Positions 11,349-20,210 of a DNA stretch of 57,154 nucleotides are shown in pieces. Each line of letters starts with the position of its first letter. The stretch's first letter is position 1. The notes under the pieces were generated by a model that was not told the DNA's origin, did no database searches, and worked only from the letters and a program-made list of their open reading frames with translations. The position numbers and the translations under genes were made by a program. Origin of the DNA: Alphaproteobacteria bacterium MarineAlpha3_Bin2 (GTDB lineage Bacteria; Pseudomonadota; Alphaproteobacteria; Rhodospirillales; Casp-alpha2); the NCBI GenBank assembly GCA_002938315.1, contig PTLL01000005.1:1-57154 (forward strand). The letters are read 5' to 3'.

Positions 11349-12143
11349 TTAAATTTCGATGGCCTCATAAGGCGTTTGATCGGGGCGTCCGGGCGCAAAC
11401 AGCCACTTCGGCTTGATCGGTTCCGGGCCCTTGGCGCGGGTTGGGTCGGGGAGCGCGATCAGCGATGAAGACACGGTGGCGAAGCCGCCATCCGGGCCGG
11501 TGGCCTCGGTGGTGAAGGCCATGGCGTTGCGGCCAAAATCGATACCTTCTTCGAAGCCGCCTGCATCCCCGGTGTCACCCATCAGGGCCTGCCATGCGGT
11601 CCAATCGCCGGTGTCGGGATCGGGCGGCCGGGCGGCTTCGAATTGAGGCTTGAACCGTTGGATGCGCGGCGAGGTGGCGTCGTTTAGGTCGTGGGCCGTA
11701 ATCATCGATACACCTTCGGGGATGGCGGTCAGGGTGATGGAATCGTCATTTCCGGGGGAGCGGACCCAAAAGGCCTCGGCGGCGTCGGCGATGACTAAGT
11801 TGAAGGACCGGTAGCTTTCGGCATCAACCGCCGCCATGGCCTCGGCAGCGACGGCGGCCTCGGCATGGTCGAGGGCCTCTAGCGGCAGTTCGCCCCGGGA
11901 TCGAAGCGCCGCGTCGGGGCCCAGCGACCCCGGCCGGTTCAAGATCCCGGCGATCACGCCCCAGTCGTTCATTCCCAGCCAGGTGCCGCCGGCGAGCACG
12001 TCCTGTCCGGCGATTGCCTCGGCCCGGTCGGGCCAGTGGCGGGCGGGAGGCAGCCAGGCGCGGCCGGTCATTTCATCGCGGTTGGCGGCGAGGATCAACG
12101 GCCAGTCATGGCCGGGGCGGCGGAGAAGTACGACAGTGCACAT
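11349..12143 (-). CDS. NRDE (TANGO2-like) family protein
   Basis: This 264-residue protein starts MCTVVLL and carries the family-defining ANRDE motif (LILAANRDEMTGR), followed by GGTWLGMNDWGVIAGILN. The Cys at position 2 and the Ntn-like arrangement suggest a processed N-terminal nucleophile, but the biochemical role of bacterial NRDE proteins is unsettled; the eukaryotic relative TANGO2 has been linked to haem or lipid handling. It is divergent from the DUF1476 gene. Confidence 0.88.
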   Translation of the reverse strand: MCTVVLLRRPGHDWPLILAANRDEMTGRAWLPPARHWPDRAEAIAGQDVLAGGTWLGMNDWGVIAGILNRPGSLGPDAALRSRGELPLEALDHAEAAVAAEAMAAVDAESYRSFNLVIADAAEAFWVRSPGNDDSITLTAIPEGVSMITAHDLNDATSPRIQRFKPQFEAARPPDPDTGDWTAWQALMGDTGDAGGFEEGIDFGRNAMAFTTEATGPDGGFATVSSSLIALPDPTRAKGPEPIKPKWLFAPGRPDQTPYEAIEI

Positions 12144-12233
12144 GGGTGGGCCTTATTTTCAATCTGACGGTTGCTCTGGGAGGTCAACGACTATACATAA
12201 CCTGTAACGGTTTTGAACGAAGAGGATAAGGGA

Positions 12234-12575
12234 ATGTCTGATACCTTAAAGGATCGGGGAAAAGGCGAAGAGCTGCGCTTCGAGATGAGTCAGGAACTTC
12301 AGTTCAAGGCGGAATCTCGGCGCAATCGGTTGTTGGGCGAATGGTTGGCGCAAAAATTCGGCCTGACCACGGACGAATCCGAAGCCTACATCAAGGAAGT
12401 GATTGCGTCGGACTTTGATGAACCCGGTATCGAGGATGTTATCCGCAAGGTGATGAAGGATATCGAAGACCGCAGCGCGGCGATTACCGAAGACGAGGTT
12501 CGGGCCGAAATGGACCGCCTTTTCCCGGTCGCCCTGGAGCAAGTCAAGACCGGCTTTAAATCCGACAGCGTATAA
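12234..12575 (+). CDS. DUF1476 protein, ATP synthase zeta-type inhibitor
   Basis: This 113-residue helical protein matches DUF1476, the family of the zeta subunit that inhibits the F1-ATPase of alphaproteobacteria such as Paracoccus. The core segments are LRFEMSQELQFKAESRRNRL, LGEWLAQKFGL and EAYIKEVIASDFDEPG. The N-terminal segment would carry the inhibitory region. I chose the ATG at 12234, with AGAGGA 7 nt upstream, over an in-frame TTG at 12213. It converges on purB with only 9 nt between stops. Confidence 0.88.
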   Translation: MSDTLKDRGKGEELRFEMSQELQFKAESRRNRLLGEWLAQKFGLTTDESEAYIKEVIASDFDEPGIEDVIRKVMKDIEDRSAAITEDEVRAEMDRLFPVALEQVKTGFKSDSV

Positions 12576-12584
12576 GCGCCGGAT

Positions 12585-13979
12585 TTAGGCCTTTCCGAAA
12601 ACCCGCTCGAAGATTGTGTCCGCATGCTTGGTGTGGAAGGCCGTCGACTGGCCTTCGAACATTTCTGCCAGCTTGTCGGCGCCGAGCGCCTCGGCGACCT
12701 CTTCATCATGGGTGAGGTAGAACAGGAAACGGCTTTCGTGCCCGGCGGCATCTTTGTCTTCGGGCGTGGGCTCGACGGTGCCATCCGGGTTATCCGGGTC
12801 GATGCCGTAACTGCGCCACACTTTCATGGCATTACGCTGGACGATGGCGTAGGCCACTTCCCGGCTGACGCCGTTTTGGGTGAGGATTAGTAGGACGCGC
12901 TGGGAATCATGCAGGCCGCCGAACTGTTGCAGGTTTTCCAGCATTGATGCTGGATAGACGACGAGCTTATCCAGCATCGAGGTCATCCGCGCCAGGGCGA
13001 AGTCCAATGTCACCGTGCTATCCGGCGCGATCATGCGTTCCACGGATGAATGAGAAATATCGCGTTCGTGCCATAGCGTGATATTTTCAAGCGCCGGCAC
13101 CACGGCCATACGAACGATCCGTGCCAACCCGGTCAGGTTTTCGGTCAAGATCGGGTTGCGCTTGTGCGGCATCGCCGACGAGCCTTTCTGCCCTTTGGCG
13201 AAAAATTCCTGAGCCTCGCGGACTTCGGATCGTTGTAGGTGGCGAATTTCGGTGGCCAACCGTTCGATGCCGCCGGCGACAATGGCCAGGGTGCTGAAAA
13301 ATGCCGCATGGCGGTCACGCGGGATAACCTGGGTCGATACTGTTTCAATGGCGAGACCCATTTTTTCGGCGACGTGGGCCTCGACGGCAGGGTCGATGTT
13401 GGCAAAGGTCCCGACGGCGCCTGAAATGGCACAGGTGGCGACTTCTTCCCGGGCGGCGGCGAGCCGGTCGCGGTTGCGTTTAAATTCAGCGTAATGGCCG
13501 GCCAGTTTGATGCCGAAGGTGGTCGGCTCGGCGTGAATTCCGTGGCTGCGGCCGATACAGACATGGTCTTTGTGTTCGCGCGCCCGGCGTTCCATGACCA
13601 CCAGCAACGCGTCCACGTCCGCCAGCAAGATATCGGCGGCCTCTGTCATTTGCACCGCCAGGCAGGTGTCGAGCACGTCCGATGAGGTCATGCCCTGATG
13701 CACGAAGCGTGCTTCGTCGCCGACATGCTCGGCAAGCTCGGTGAGAAAGGCGATGACGTCGTGATGGATCTCGCGCTCGATCTCGTCGATGCGGGCAATG
13801 CGGTCGGGCGTATAGGGCTTGTTGCCATTTGCCCAGACCGCCTTGGCGGCCTCCTTGGTAATTACGCCTAGCGCTGCTTGCGCATCACAGGCATGGGCCT
13901 CGATTTCGTACCAGATGCGGAATTTGTTGGCGGGCTCCCAGATGGCGGCCATGTCGGGGCGGGAGTAGCGTGGAATCAT
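12585..13979 (-). CDS. purB: Adenylosuccinate lyase
   Basis: This 464-residue homotetrameric lyase releases fumarate from SAICAR and from adenylosuccinate. The fumarase/aspartase superfamily signature GSSAMPHKRNP is intact, as are TSSDVLDTCLAVQM, GRSHGIHAEPTTFG and RDISHSSVERM. It starts MIPRYSRPDMAAIW. It is slightly longer than the common 435-residue form, with the extra length in the C-terminal part. It is not linked to the pur cluster transcript; a terminator separates it from the upstream MFS gene. Confidence 0.97.
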   Translation of the reverse strand: MIPRYSRPDMAAIWEPANKFRIWYEIEAHACDAQAALGVITKEAAKAVWANGNKPYTPDRIARIDEIEREIHHDVIAFLTELAEHVGDEARFVHQGMTSSDVLDTCLAVQMTEAADILLADVDALLVVMERRAREHKDHVCIGRSHGIHAEPTTFGIKLAGHYAEFKRNRDRLAAAREEVATCAISGAVGTFANIDPAVEAHVAEKMGLAIETVSTQVIPRDRHAAFFSTLAIVAGGIERLATEIRHLQRSEVREAQEFFAKGQKGSSAMPHKRNPILTENLTGLARIVRMAVVPALENITLWHERDISHSSVERMIAPDSTVTLDFALARMTSMLDKLVVYPASMLENLQQFGGLHDSQRVLLILTQNGVSREVAYAIVQRNAMKVWRSYGIDPDNPDGTVEPTPEDKDAAGHESRFLFYLTHDEEVAEALGADKLAEMFEGQSTAFHTKHADTIFERVFGKA

Positions 13980-13998
13980 GGAATTCTCTTATGCCTCA

Positions 13999-14027
13999 AA
14001 AACAACAAAGGCCGGGACGGCCCCGGC
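13999..14027 (-). terminator. Terminator after the MFS/radC/map transcript
   Basis: On the minus strand GCCGGG, a short loop and CCCGGC are followed by CTTTGTTGTTT. It lies between the MFS gene and purB. Confidence 0.75.
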
Positions 14028-14074
14028 ATTGCTTATCTTACAGGTTTCTGGGGATTTTGAAAACCCGACGTGCC

Positions 14075-15277
14075 CTAGGTCTTTCTGTACACCAAGAACC
14101 AGATCAGGGTCAGCACCTGCAGCACCGCCATGACAATGAATGCCGCCTGGTAGCCCTCGACCGCATAACCGCCGCTGGCGCTGGTTGGCCACTGGTTGAT
14201 GATCACCCCCATGCCCCATTGGCCGAGGAAAGCACTGCCGAAGGTGAACACGTTGAGCCCGGTCACCACCCGCCCGGCCAATTCCGGCGGAAATTCCTGA
14301 CCCAGCGCCGCGTAAGGCAGGATTCCAGCGGTCCCGAAAAATCCGAACAGCATCCATATCGGCAGCACGGCGCCTGTCCATTGGACGATCAGTACCGTCT
14401 GCAAGGCGGCGAAAATGGCCATGCCGGTGAAGGCGACGTACATGGTTTTAATACCGATTCTTCCTAATCGTTCAGCGATGGTGCCCATCCCTAAAAACCC
14501 GGCGACCATGGATGCCGCGATCCAAAACAGGTGATTGGCGACGGCATCGCGGCTCAAACCGGCGACATCCGAAAGCCAAGGCCCGGACCACAGGCTTTGG
14601 GTACTTAGGAACATGGCCTGTGACGCCACCGTCATCGGCACGATGCGCCAGAATACCGGTGCGGTGAAGACCTGGCCAAAACCGGCCAGTTGTTCTTTCA
14701 GGGTGCCGGGCTGGGTTTCCGCTCCTTTCCGCCTCGGCAGGACGAAAAACACCAGCGCCGACATGGCTAGAGACATGATGGCAAATACAACAAAAATGCC
14801 ACGCCAATCGGTCACCGTCAGCGCCATTTCCACCGGTACCGTGCCGGCAACGGCACCCAAGCCGCCCGCCGCCATTTGCAGGCCGTTGGCAAAGGGAAGG
14901 CGTCCGCTCGGCAGCCACATGGCAAAGGCTTTAAACGCCCCCATCAGGCACGCCGCCGTGCCCAACCCAATCAAGGCGCGCCCGGCGATCAGACCTCCGG
15001 CGGTGGCGGCATTGGCGAAAATGAAACAGCCCAGCCCCGCAAACAGCAATAAGGCGGCGTCCGTCCGCCTGGGGCCGTAACGGTCCAGCAAAATACCCAC
15101 CGGCAGTTGCACGATGGTGAAGGCGAGAAAATTGGCGCTGGTCATAAGCCCCAAGTCGGCCGCCGTCAGGTTCAACTCGGCGATCAGGTCGGGCGCGATT
15201 ACGGCGTTGACCACCCGCAACAGGTAGGACAGGAAATAACCGAGCGCAAACGGGACGAAGACGCGATAGATGTTCAC
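14075..15277 (-). CDS. MFS transporter
   Basis: This 400-residue protein has twelve predicted membrane segments and the MFS signature between segments 2 and 3 ([15 protein letters not shown]). The layout with [16 protein letters not shown] resembles the sugar/organic-anion branch of the family, but the substrate cannot be stated. The start codon is GTG and overlaps the radC stop by 4 nt (GTGA), so it is translationally coupled to radC upstream. Confidence 0.88.
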   Translation of the reverse strand: MNIYRVFVPFALGYFLSYLLRVVNAVIAPDLIAELNLTAADLGLMTSANFLAFTIVQLPVGILLDRYGPRRTDAALLLFAGLGCFIFANAATAGGLIAGRALIGLGTAACLMGAFKAFAMWLPSGRLPFANGLQMAAGGLGAVAGTVPVEMALTVTDWRGIFVVFAIMSLAMSALVFFVLPRRKGAETQPGTLKEQLAGFGQVFTAPVFWRIVPMTVASQAMFLSTQSLWSGPWLSDVAGLSRDAVANHLFWIAASMVAGFLGMGTIAERLGRIGIKTMYVAFTGMAIFAALQTVLIVQWTGAVLPIWMLFGFFGTAGILPYAALGQEFPPELAGRVVTGLNVFTFGSAFLGQWGMGVIINQWPTSASGGYAVEGYQAAFIVMAVLQVLTLIWFLVYRKT

Positions 15278-15954
15278 AACAGTCCCATGTCCTTGAACGA
15301 CGAATGCCCGGCCTTGGTCACGATCAGATGATCGTGCAGCATGATGCCGAGCTTGGCGTCGGCGTCCTGGACCTCCTTGGTCATGTCGATATCGGCCTTC
15401 GACGGCGTCGGGTCGCCGGACGGGTGGTTGTGGACCATGATCACCGCCGTCGCGCCCAATTCCAACGCCCGCTTAACCACTTCGCGGGGATAGACCGGTG
15501 TGTGATCAACGGTGCCGGTCTGTTGGATCTCGTCGGCAGTCAGCACATTCTGGCGGTTGAGGAACAGGATGCGAAAGCGTTCGTTTTTCTCAAACCCCAT
15601 GGAGGCGCGGCAATAGGCAATCAGCTTGTTCCAGCTCGACAGCACCGGTTGGTTCAGGACCTCTTCGCGAGATAGCCGCAAGGCCGCCGCCTGTACAGTC
15701 TTGAGCGCCACCACCACCGCCTCGCCGATGCCGTCGATTTCTTTCAGGGCGCTTTCCTCGGCGCTGATGACCTCGGAAAAACTGCCGAAATGTTTTAGCA
15801 GCCGTTTGGCGATGGGTTTGGTATCGCGGCGGGCCACGGCCTGGAACAGCAGCAATTCCAGCAATTCGTAATCGGGAAGGGCGTCAGCGCCGCTTTTCAG
15901 GAAATGTGCCCTAAGCCGGCCGCGGTGGCCGGCGGTGTCGGGTTTATTTGCCAC
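15274..15954 (-). CDS. radC: RadC/JAB-domain protein
   Basis: This 226-residue protein has a helix-hairpin-helix region ([17 protein letters not shown]) followed by an MPN/JAMM domain whose zinc motif is intact: [16 protein letters not shown]. The name RadC reflects an old repair phenotype that has not held up; the true activity is unresolved. It follows map by 14 nt and overlaps the MFS gene, so the order map-radC-MFS is one transcript. Confidence 0.94.
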   Translation of the reverse strand: MANKPDTAGHRGRLRAHFLKSGADALPDYELLELLLFQAVARRDTKPIAKRLLKHFGSFSEVISAEESALKEIDGIGEAVVVALKTVQAAALRLSREEVLNQPVLSSWNKLIAYCRASMGFEKNERFRILFLNRQNVLTADEIQQTGTVDHTPVYPREVVKRALELGATAVIMVHNHPSGDPTPSKADIDMTKEVQDADAKLGIMLHDHLIVTKAGHSSFKDMGLL

Positions 15955-15968
15955 GGGCTTTCAGGCCC

Positions 15969-16790
15969 CTAAACGTCATAGGGCGGCTGGTCCAACCCCG
16001 TCGGTGACTGCGTAAAGACCTCATAGCCGTCGGCGGTAACGGCAAGGGAATGCTCAAACTGGGCCGACAGGGATCGGTCCTTGGTTACCGCCGTCCAGCC
16101 GTCATCGAGGATTTTTACATTAAAATCTCCGGTATTGATCATCGGCTCAATGGTGAAGAACATGCCTTCCCTGAGCACATCCCCCTCGCCGGGGGTGCCG
16201 TAATGCGTGACATTGGGCGCATCGTGAAAAACCCGGCCGAGACCGTGGCCGCAAAAATCCCGGACCACGGAATAACGCTTGGCCTCGGCATGGCTTTGGA
16301 TGGCATGGCCGATGTCGCCTAAGGTGGCGCCGGGACGGACCACCTCAATGCCTTTCCACATCGCCTCGAAGGTCGTGCTGATCAGGTTCCTCGCCTTGAC
16401 GCCGATCTTGCCGACCGGAAACATGCGGCTGGAATCACCGAACCATCCGTCCAGGGTCACGGTAACGTCGATGTTGATGATATCGCCTTCCATCAGCCTC
16501 TTGTCGCCGGGAATGCCGTGACAGACGACATGGTTGATAGAGGTGCAGATGGATTTCGGGAAGCCCCGGTAATTCAACGGCGACGGAATGGCGTCGTGAT
16601 CGACGATAAAATTATGGCAGAGCGTGTCCAGCTCACCAGTGGTGACGCCGGGTTTCACGTGAGGCGTGATGAAATCCAGGCACTCGGCGGCCAGCCGCCC
16701 GGCACGGCGCATGGAGTCGAAATCCTCGGGCGTATGAATCTTGATGTGACGGCCGTCGGACGCCACGACATTAGCGGTCATTTCCTGCAT
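15969..16790 (-). CDS. map: Methionine aminopeptidase type I
   Basis: This 273-residue M24 metallopeptidase removes the initiator methionine from nascent proteins. The metal ligands are visible: His in CHGIPGD, Asp in INIDVTVTLDGWFGDSS, His in CGHGLGRVFHD, Glu in FTIEPMIN and the final Glu in QFEHSLAV. Length and motif order match the bacterial type I enzyme. It is preceded by sfsA on the same strand with 22 nt between them. Confidence 0.97.
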   Translation of the reverse strand: MQEMTANVVASDGRHIKIHTPEDFDSMRRAGRLAAECLDFITPHVKPGVTTGELDTLCHNFIVDHDAIPSPLNYRGFPKSICTSINHVVCHGIPGDKRLMEGDIINIDVTVTLDGWFGDSSRMFPVGKIGVKARNLISTTFEAMWKGIEVVRPGATLGDIGHAIQSHAEAKRYSVVRDFCGHGLGRVFHDAPNVTHYGTPGEGDVLREGMFFTIEPMINTGDFNVKILDDGWTAVTKDRSLSAQFEHSLAVTADGYEVFTQSPTGLDQPPYDV

Positions 16791-16812
16791 TATTGAATTA
16801 TGCCACCTTTTT

Positions 16813-17532
16813 CTAAAAAGCCAATGGGACGGGGCCGGTGACCGTGATGTTTTGATTTGTCACCCGGCAGCCGTAACAAAGCACCTCGACCCCGGCCTTG
16901 CGCGCCGTCACCAAGCCCTTGGCGTATTTAGGATCGATATCGGCGGCAATGACGAAGCTGGGGCTGTCGGTGCGCTGGACCAGGTACATCATCACCGCCC
17001 GGTGGCCTTGGCGGACCATATTGCCAAGCTCGACCAGATGTTTGGCGCCGCGCGCGGTTACCCCATCGGGGAACTCCACCGGCGCGTTTTTTGCCAAATC
17101 CCGCTTCATGGTCACGTTCTTGACTTCGACGTAGCATTTTTCGCCTGCATCGGGCCCTTCTTTTTCCAACAGGATATCGATGCGGGAATTTTCGCCGTAT
17201 TTGACTTCGCGGCGCAGTGACGCATAGCCGACCAGTTCCGGGATGCGACCGGCGGCAATGGCGTCGGCGACCAGTCCGTTGGGGTGGCTGGTGTTGATGC
17301 CGACCAGGGTGCGGCCAATGCGGATCATCTCCCAGGTGAATTTGAGCTTGCGGTCCGGGTTGCGGGCCGGTGAAATCCAGACTTCCGCGCCCGGCTCGTT
17401 GACCGACAGCATGGAACCGGAATTGGCGCAGTGGGCGACGACGACACTGCCGTCTTCCAGTTCCACATCGGCCATGAACCGCTTGTAGCGCTTGATCAGT
17501 CGGCCACGGAGGAGGGGGTCAGGAAACTTCAT
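16813..17532 (-). CDS. sfsA: SfsA family DNA-binding protein/nuclease
   Basis: This 239-residue SfsA protein has the N-terminal OB-like part (LLRGRLIKRYKRFMADVEL, HCANSGSM) and the C-terminal nuclease-like part (SRIDILLE, CYVEVKNVTMKRD, EFPDGVTARGAKHL). E. coli SfsA was first described as a sugar-fermentation stimulator and the family is now regarded as nuclease-like. It heads the sfsA-map-radC-MFS run. Confidence 0.95.
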   Translation of the reverse strand: MKFPDPLLRGRLIKRYKRFMADVELEDGSVVVAHCANSGSMLSVNEPGAEVWISPARNPDRKLKFTWEMIRIGRTLVGINTSHPNGLVADAIAAGRIPELVGYASLRREVKYGENSRIDILLEKEGPDAGEKCYVEVKNVTMKRDLAKNAPVEFPDGVTARGAKHLVELGNMVRQGHRAVMMYLVQRTDSPSFVIAADIDPKYAKGLVTARKAGVEVLCYGCRVTNQNITVTGPVPLAF

Positions 17533-17594
17533 CGCCGGAATGTAGGGATTGATGGGGTAGGGATCAATGGCTGGGGTTTTCTGTTATGATTGGC

Positions 17595-17617
17595 CTTATG
17601 GTTAGTCTTATGGTTAG
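17595..17617. repeat. Two tandem 12-bp repeats before a secreted protein gene
   Basis: CTTATGGTTAG occurs at 17595-17605 and again at 17607-17617, a period of 12 bp, ending 15 nt before the start codon at 17633. It could be a regulator site or simple slippage. Confidence 0.6.
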
Positions 17618-17632
17618 CCGGGGGAGGCCGCA

Positions 17633-18190
17633 ATGATCAGAAGCTTGATTTTGGGCGTTTTGGCGATGGTGTTACTGGTGTCGGGACCGACCCCGGCATA
17701 TTCCTGCGGCGCCAAGGTCGAAATCCGGTTTTTCGATTCCGATGGTGACATTTTCGCCATCCACAACAAAAGCGAGGGGCCGCTTAAATTGGTCTCGCTG
17801 GTGATCCGGCTGACCGGGTCCATGGGCCGGTTGATCTTCGACACTGAATACGGCGGCCCCGGCGCCTCCATGGCGACGCCGTTTGTCGCGGTCTCAGATT
17901 TAGCCGGGGGCGCGGTCGGGTTCCAGGGCGCGACGCCGGTGGATGACGGCGGCGAAGTGGTAGTGCTCAAGTTTTCCGATTTCCAGCCAGGCCGCGAATT
18001 CATGTTCGTGATCGACGTCGATGACCGCCTGGAGAATTCCGAATTCGGCCAAGCCGAGGTCAGCAATGCCGAGATCGAAGGCGCCGCCGCCAAAGCCGTG
18101 CTAATGGGGAAAAGCGGACAATCCTCGACGGCCAAAGGCCTGTTTGACGGCGACGCCCGGGCGCTGCTGAAAGGCGGGGTCCGCGCGTAA
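17633..18190 (+). CDS. Secreted protein of unknown family
   Basis: This 185-residue protein has a clear signal peptide (MIRSLILGVLAMVLLVSG, cleavage near PAYS-CGAKV). The mature part is predicted beta-rich (VEIRFFDSDGDIFAIHN, LKLVSLVIRLTG, VVVLKFSDFQPG, EFMFVIDVDDRL), so it is probably periplasmic. Only one Cys follows the signal, directly at the cleavage region; it lacks a proper lipobox (AYSC). A GGGGGAGG Shine-Dalgarno precedes the ATG. I recognise no named domain. It converges on the BioC-like methyltransferase gene, 12 nt away. Confidence 0.75.
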   Translation: MIRSLILGVLAMVLLVSGPTPAYSCGAKVEIRFFDSDGDIFAIHNKSEGPLKLVSLVIRLTGSMGRLIFDTEYGGPGASMATPFVAVSDLAGGAVGFQGATPVDDGGEVVVLKFSDFQPGREFMFVIDVDDRLENSEFGQAEVSNAEIEGAAAKAVLMGKSGQSSTAKGLFDGDARALLKGGVRA

Positions 18191-18202
18191 GGGCGGAGGG
18201 GT

Positions 18203-19114
18203 TTACGTCGGCCTTGCCTTGTCGGGCAGCGGGTGTTCCTCGGCATCCAGCGCGTCGGCGAGGCGGGATGTGGCGGAGCCGGGCTGCAAGGGCTGTTGCT
18301 GCGAGGCGTCGGGTGCCCAGCCGGTCAGGGTGATGATCTGAAAAGTCACCGGGATAGCGCCGTCGCTTGTGGCGAACAAATCCGAATACCGCGCCGCCGC
18401 CGCCGCCAGCGTGGCGGGCCGGGTGAACCCCTTGCGGCTTTCAACGGCGGCGTTGGTCTCTCCCATGGCGCGGAGATCGGCCATCAACGCCATCGGGTCC
18501 GGATACATGACGGTGAGAGTCTCGCTATCGACCACCGGCAGCGCCAACCCGGCCCGTTGCAGCAGGCCGCCCAAATCGCGGACCTCGGCCATCGGCGAGA
18601 CGCGGGGGCTGAGCCCGTCTTCCTCGGCGATTTCGGCCTCGGCCAGGGCCTGGCGAAGCTCAATTAAGGTGTCGCCGCCGAACATCGCCGCCAGGAACAG
18701 GCCGTCCGGCTTCAGCGCCCGGCGCATTTGAATGAGCGCGCCGGGCAGATCGTTAACCCAATGCAGCGACAGATTGCCGATGACCAGATCGAACACGGCA
18801 TCGGTGAACGGCAGCGCTTCTTCGTCTGCGGCCAACGCCATCCCGCCGGCCTGGGCCGCCATGGCCTCGGATAAATCGCATTGGACCAGGGTGTCGATGC
18901 CGCTACGGCCTCTTAAGGTTTTGCCCATCTCGCCGGAGCGGCAGCCGAATTCCAGCGCCAGCGGAAAGCTTCGGGTGACGTCGTCGAGCCGGTCCAACAG
19001 ACGCTCGGCGGATTCCCGAAACAGCAAGTCGCTGTCTTCCCCGCCCCCTCTTGCGGCCCGGTCGCGGTGGCGGCGGACGGCGCGGCGGTTGAATACCGTT
19101 ATCGAGTCGGTCAT
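18203..19114 (-). CDS. BioC/NDUFAF5-like SAM-dependent methyltransferase
   Basis: This 303-residue class I methyltransferase starts MTDSITVFNRRAVRRHRDRA and has the SAM-binding loop ALEFGCRSGEMGKTL and LSLHWVNDLPGALIQMRRAL. The N-terminal FNRRAVRRHRDR pattern is typical of the alphaproteobacterial relatives of mitochondrial NDUFAF5, which hydroxylates a complex I subunit, and of BioC in biotin synthesis. No other bio genes are near, so the NDUFAF5-like assignment is slightly favoured. The start at 19114 is preferred over a 116-codon extension that shadows comF. It is divergent from comF. Confidence 0.85.
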   Translation of the reverse strand: MTDSITVFNRRAVRRHRDRAARGGGEDSDLLFRESAERLLDRLDDVTRSFPLALEFGCRSGEMGKTLRGRSGIDTLVQCDLSEAMAAQAGGMALAADEEALPFTDAVFDLVIGNLSLHWVNDLPGALIQMRRALKPDGLFLAAMFGGDTLIELRQALAEAEIAEEDGLSPRVSPMAEVRDLGGLLQRAGLALPVVDSETLTVMYPDPMALMADLRAMGETNAAVESRKGFTRPATLAAAAARYSDLFATSDGAIPVTFQIITLTGWAPDASQQQPLQPGSATSRLADALDAEEHPLPDKARPT

Positions 19115-19123
19115 GGTGCATGT

Positions 19124-19877
19124 ATGACACAGGGGGGCGGCACCATAAACACTTCCCATTTCCGGCACATCGCCGGCCGGGCGTTGGACGTCCTGTTGCC
19201 GCCGCAATGCCCGTCGTGTAACGCCGCCGTCGAAAGCCCGGGCGTCTTGTGCGGGGCGTGCTGGCAACAGATTGATTTCCTTTCCGATCCGCAGGGTTCG
19301 GCCTGTGGGCTGCCGTTTAAATTCGAACTCGACGCCTGGCCCGGCAAAACGGATGGCGTGCTGTGCGGGGCAAGTGTGCGCGACCGTCCGCCGTTTCAAC
19401 GCGCCCGTGCCGTCATGGTCTATGGGGATTTCAGCCGCAAAATTGTCCTCGCCCTCAAGCATGGCGACCGCACCGATACCGCGCCGGCCGCGAATTGATT
19501 GACGACGCCGATATCATCGCCCCGGTGCCGCTGCATTGGACGCGGCTGTTGGCGCGGCGCTACAACCAATCGGCGTTGCTGGCAGGCGTGGTTGGCGAGG
19601 TGTCTGCGGTGACGGTAGTGCAGGATTTGCTGGTGCGGAAAAGCGGACGCCGTCGCAAGGGCGGATGGGGTGGTCGAAACGCCGCCGCAATGTACAGGGC
19701 GCCTTCAAGGTCAATCCGGCCCGGCGCCAAAACCTCACCGATCGCCGCGTTCTGTTGATCGACGACGTGCTGACCACCGGCGCCACCGCCCAGGCCTGCG
19801 CCAAAACCCTGCTTAAGGGCGGCGCCACGGCGGTCGATGTGCTGACCCTGGCCCGGGTGGTGCGGGCGGCGGATTAA
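19124..19877 (+). pseudogene. comF: ComF-family phosphoribosyltransferase, two frame breaks
   Basis: Three consecutive frames together encode a ComF protein. The first gives the zinc-finger part (LLPPQCPSCNAAVESPG, LCGACWQQIDFL) and ends in a stop at 19496-19498. The second gives ADIIAPVPLHWTRLLARRYN. The third gives RMGWSKRRRNVQGAF and the PRPP loop VLLIDDVLTTGATAQACAK. The first break, near 19475-19490, also seems to lack several codons; the second lies at an AAAA run near 19638 and looks like one missing A. The zinc finger and PRPP loop are otherwise intact, so the decay is recent or the frame errors are technical. Confidence 0.85.
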
Positions 19878-19950
19878 TCACGGGCCTTCCAAGCGGCGGG
19901 TAATATCCCTATATACATTCCGCGAAACAGCAAATGACGAGGAGCCCGCC

Positions 19951-20205
19951 GTGGCCGAGATCGAAATTTACACGTCGCCCTTTTGCGGGTTCTGCCATGC
20001 CGCCAAGAAGCTGCTGGAAAAGAAAGGCGTCGCCTATACAGAAATCGACGTCAAGATGAAGTCCGACAAACGCCGGGAAATGACCGAACGTTCCGGCAAG
20101 AGCTCGGTGCCGCAGATTTTTGTCGATGGCGAACATCTCGGCGATTGCATGGAGATCATGGAGATGGACGCCGACGACGAACTGGCCGCCCGGTTAGGGC
20201 TGTGA
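19951..20205 (+). CDS. grxC: Glutaredoxin 3
   Basis: This 84-residue dithiol glutaredoxin reduces disulphides with glutathione in the cytosol. The active site is CGFC (SPFCGFCHAAKKLL), not the textbook CPYC, a variant I have seen in other alphaproteobacterial glutaredoxins. The TVPQIFVDGEHLGD equivalent (SSVPQIFVDGEHLGD) and the C-terminal DELAARLGL are conserved. The start is GTG or TTG-free: GTG at 19951 with GAGG upstream. It is followed after 5 nt by the nitrilase-family gene, as in many relatives. Confidence 0.95.
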   Translation: MAEIEIYTSPFCGFCHAAKKLLEKKGVAYTEIDVKMKSDKRREMTERSGKSSVPQIFVDGEHLGDCMEIMEMDADDELAARLGL

Positions 20206-20210
20206 CGGCG

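Noticed and set aside
19951-20205. Glutaredoxin active site CGFC as a novelty
   Set aside because: The variant is common among alphaproteobacterial glutaredoxins as I recall, so it is not remarkable.
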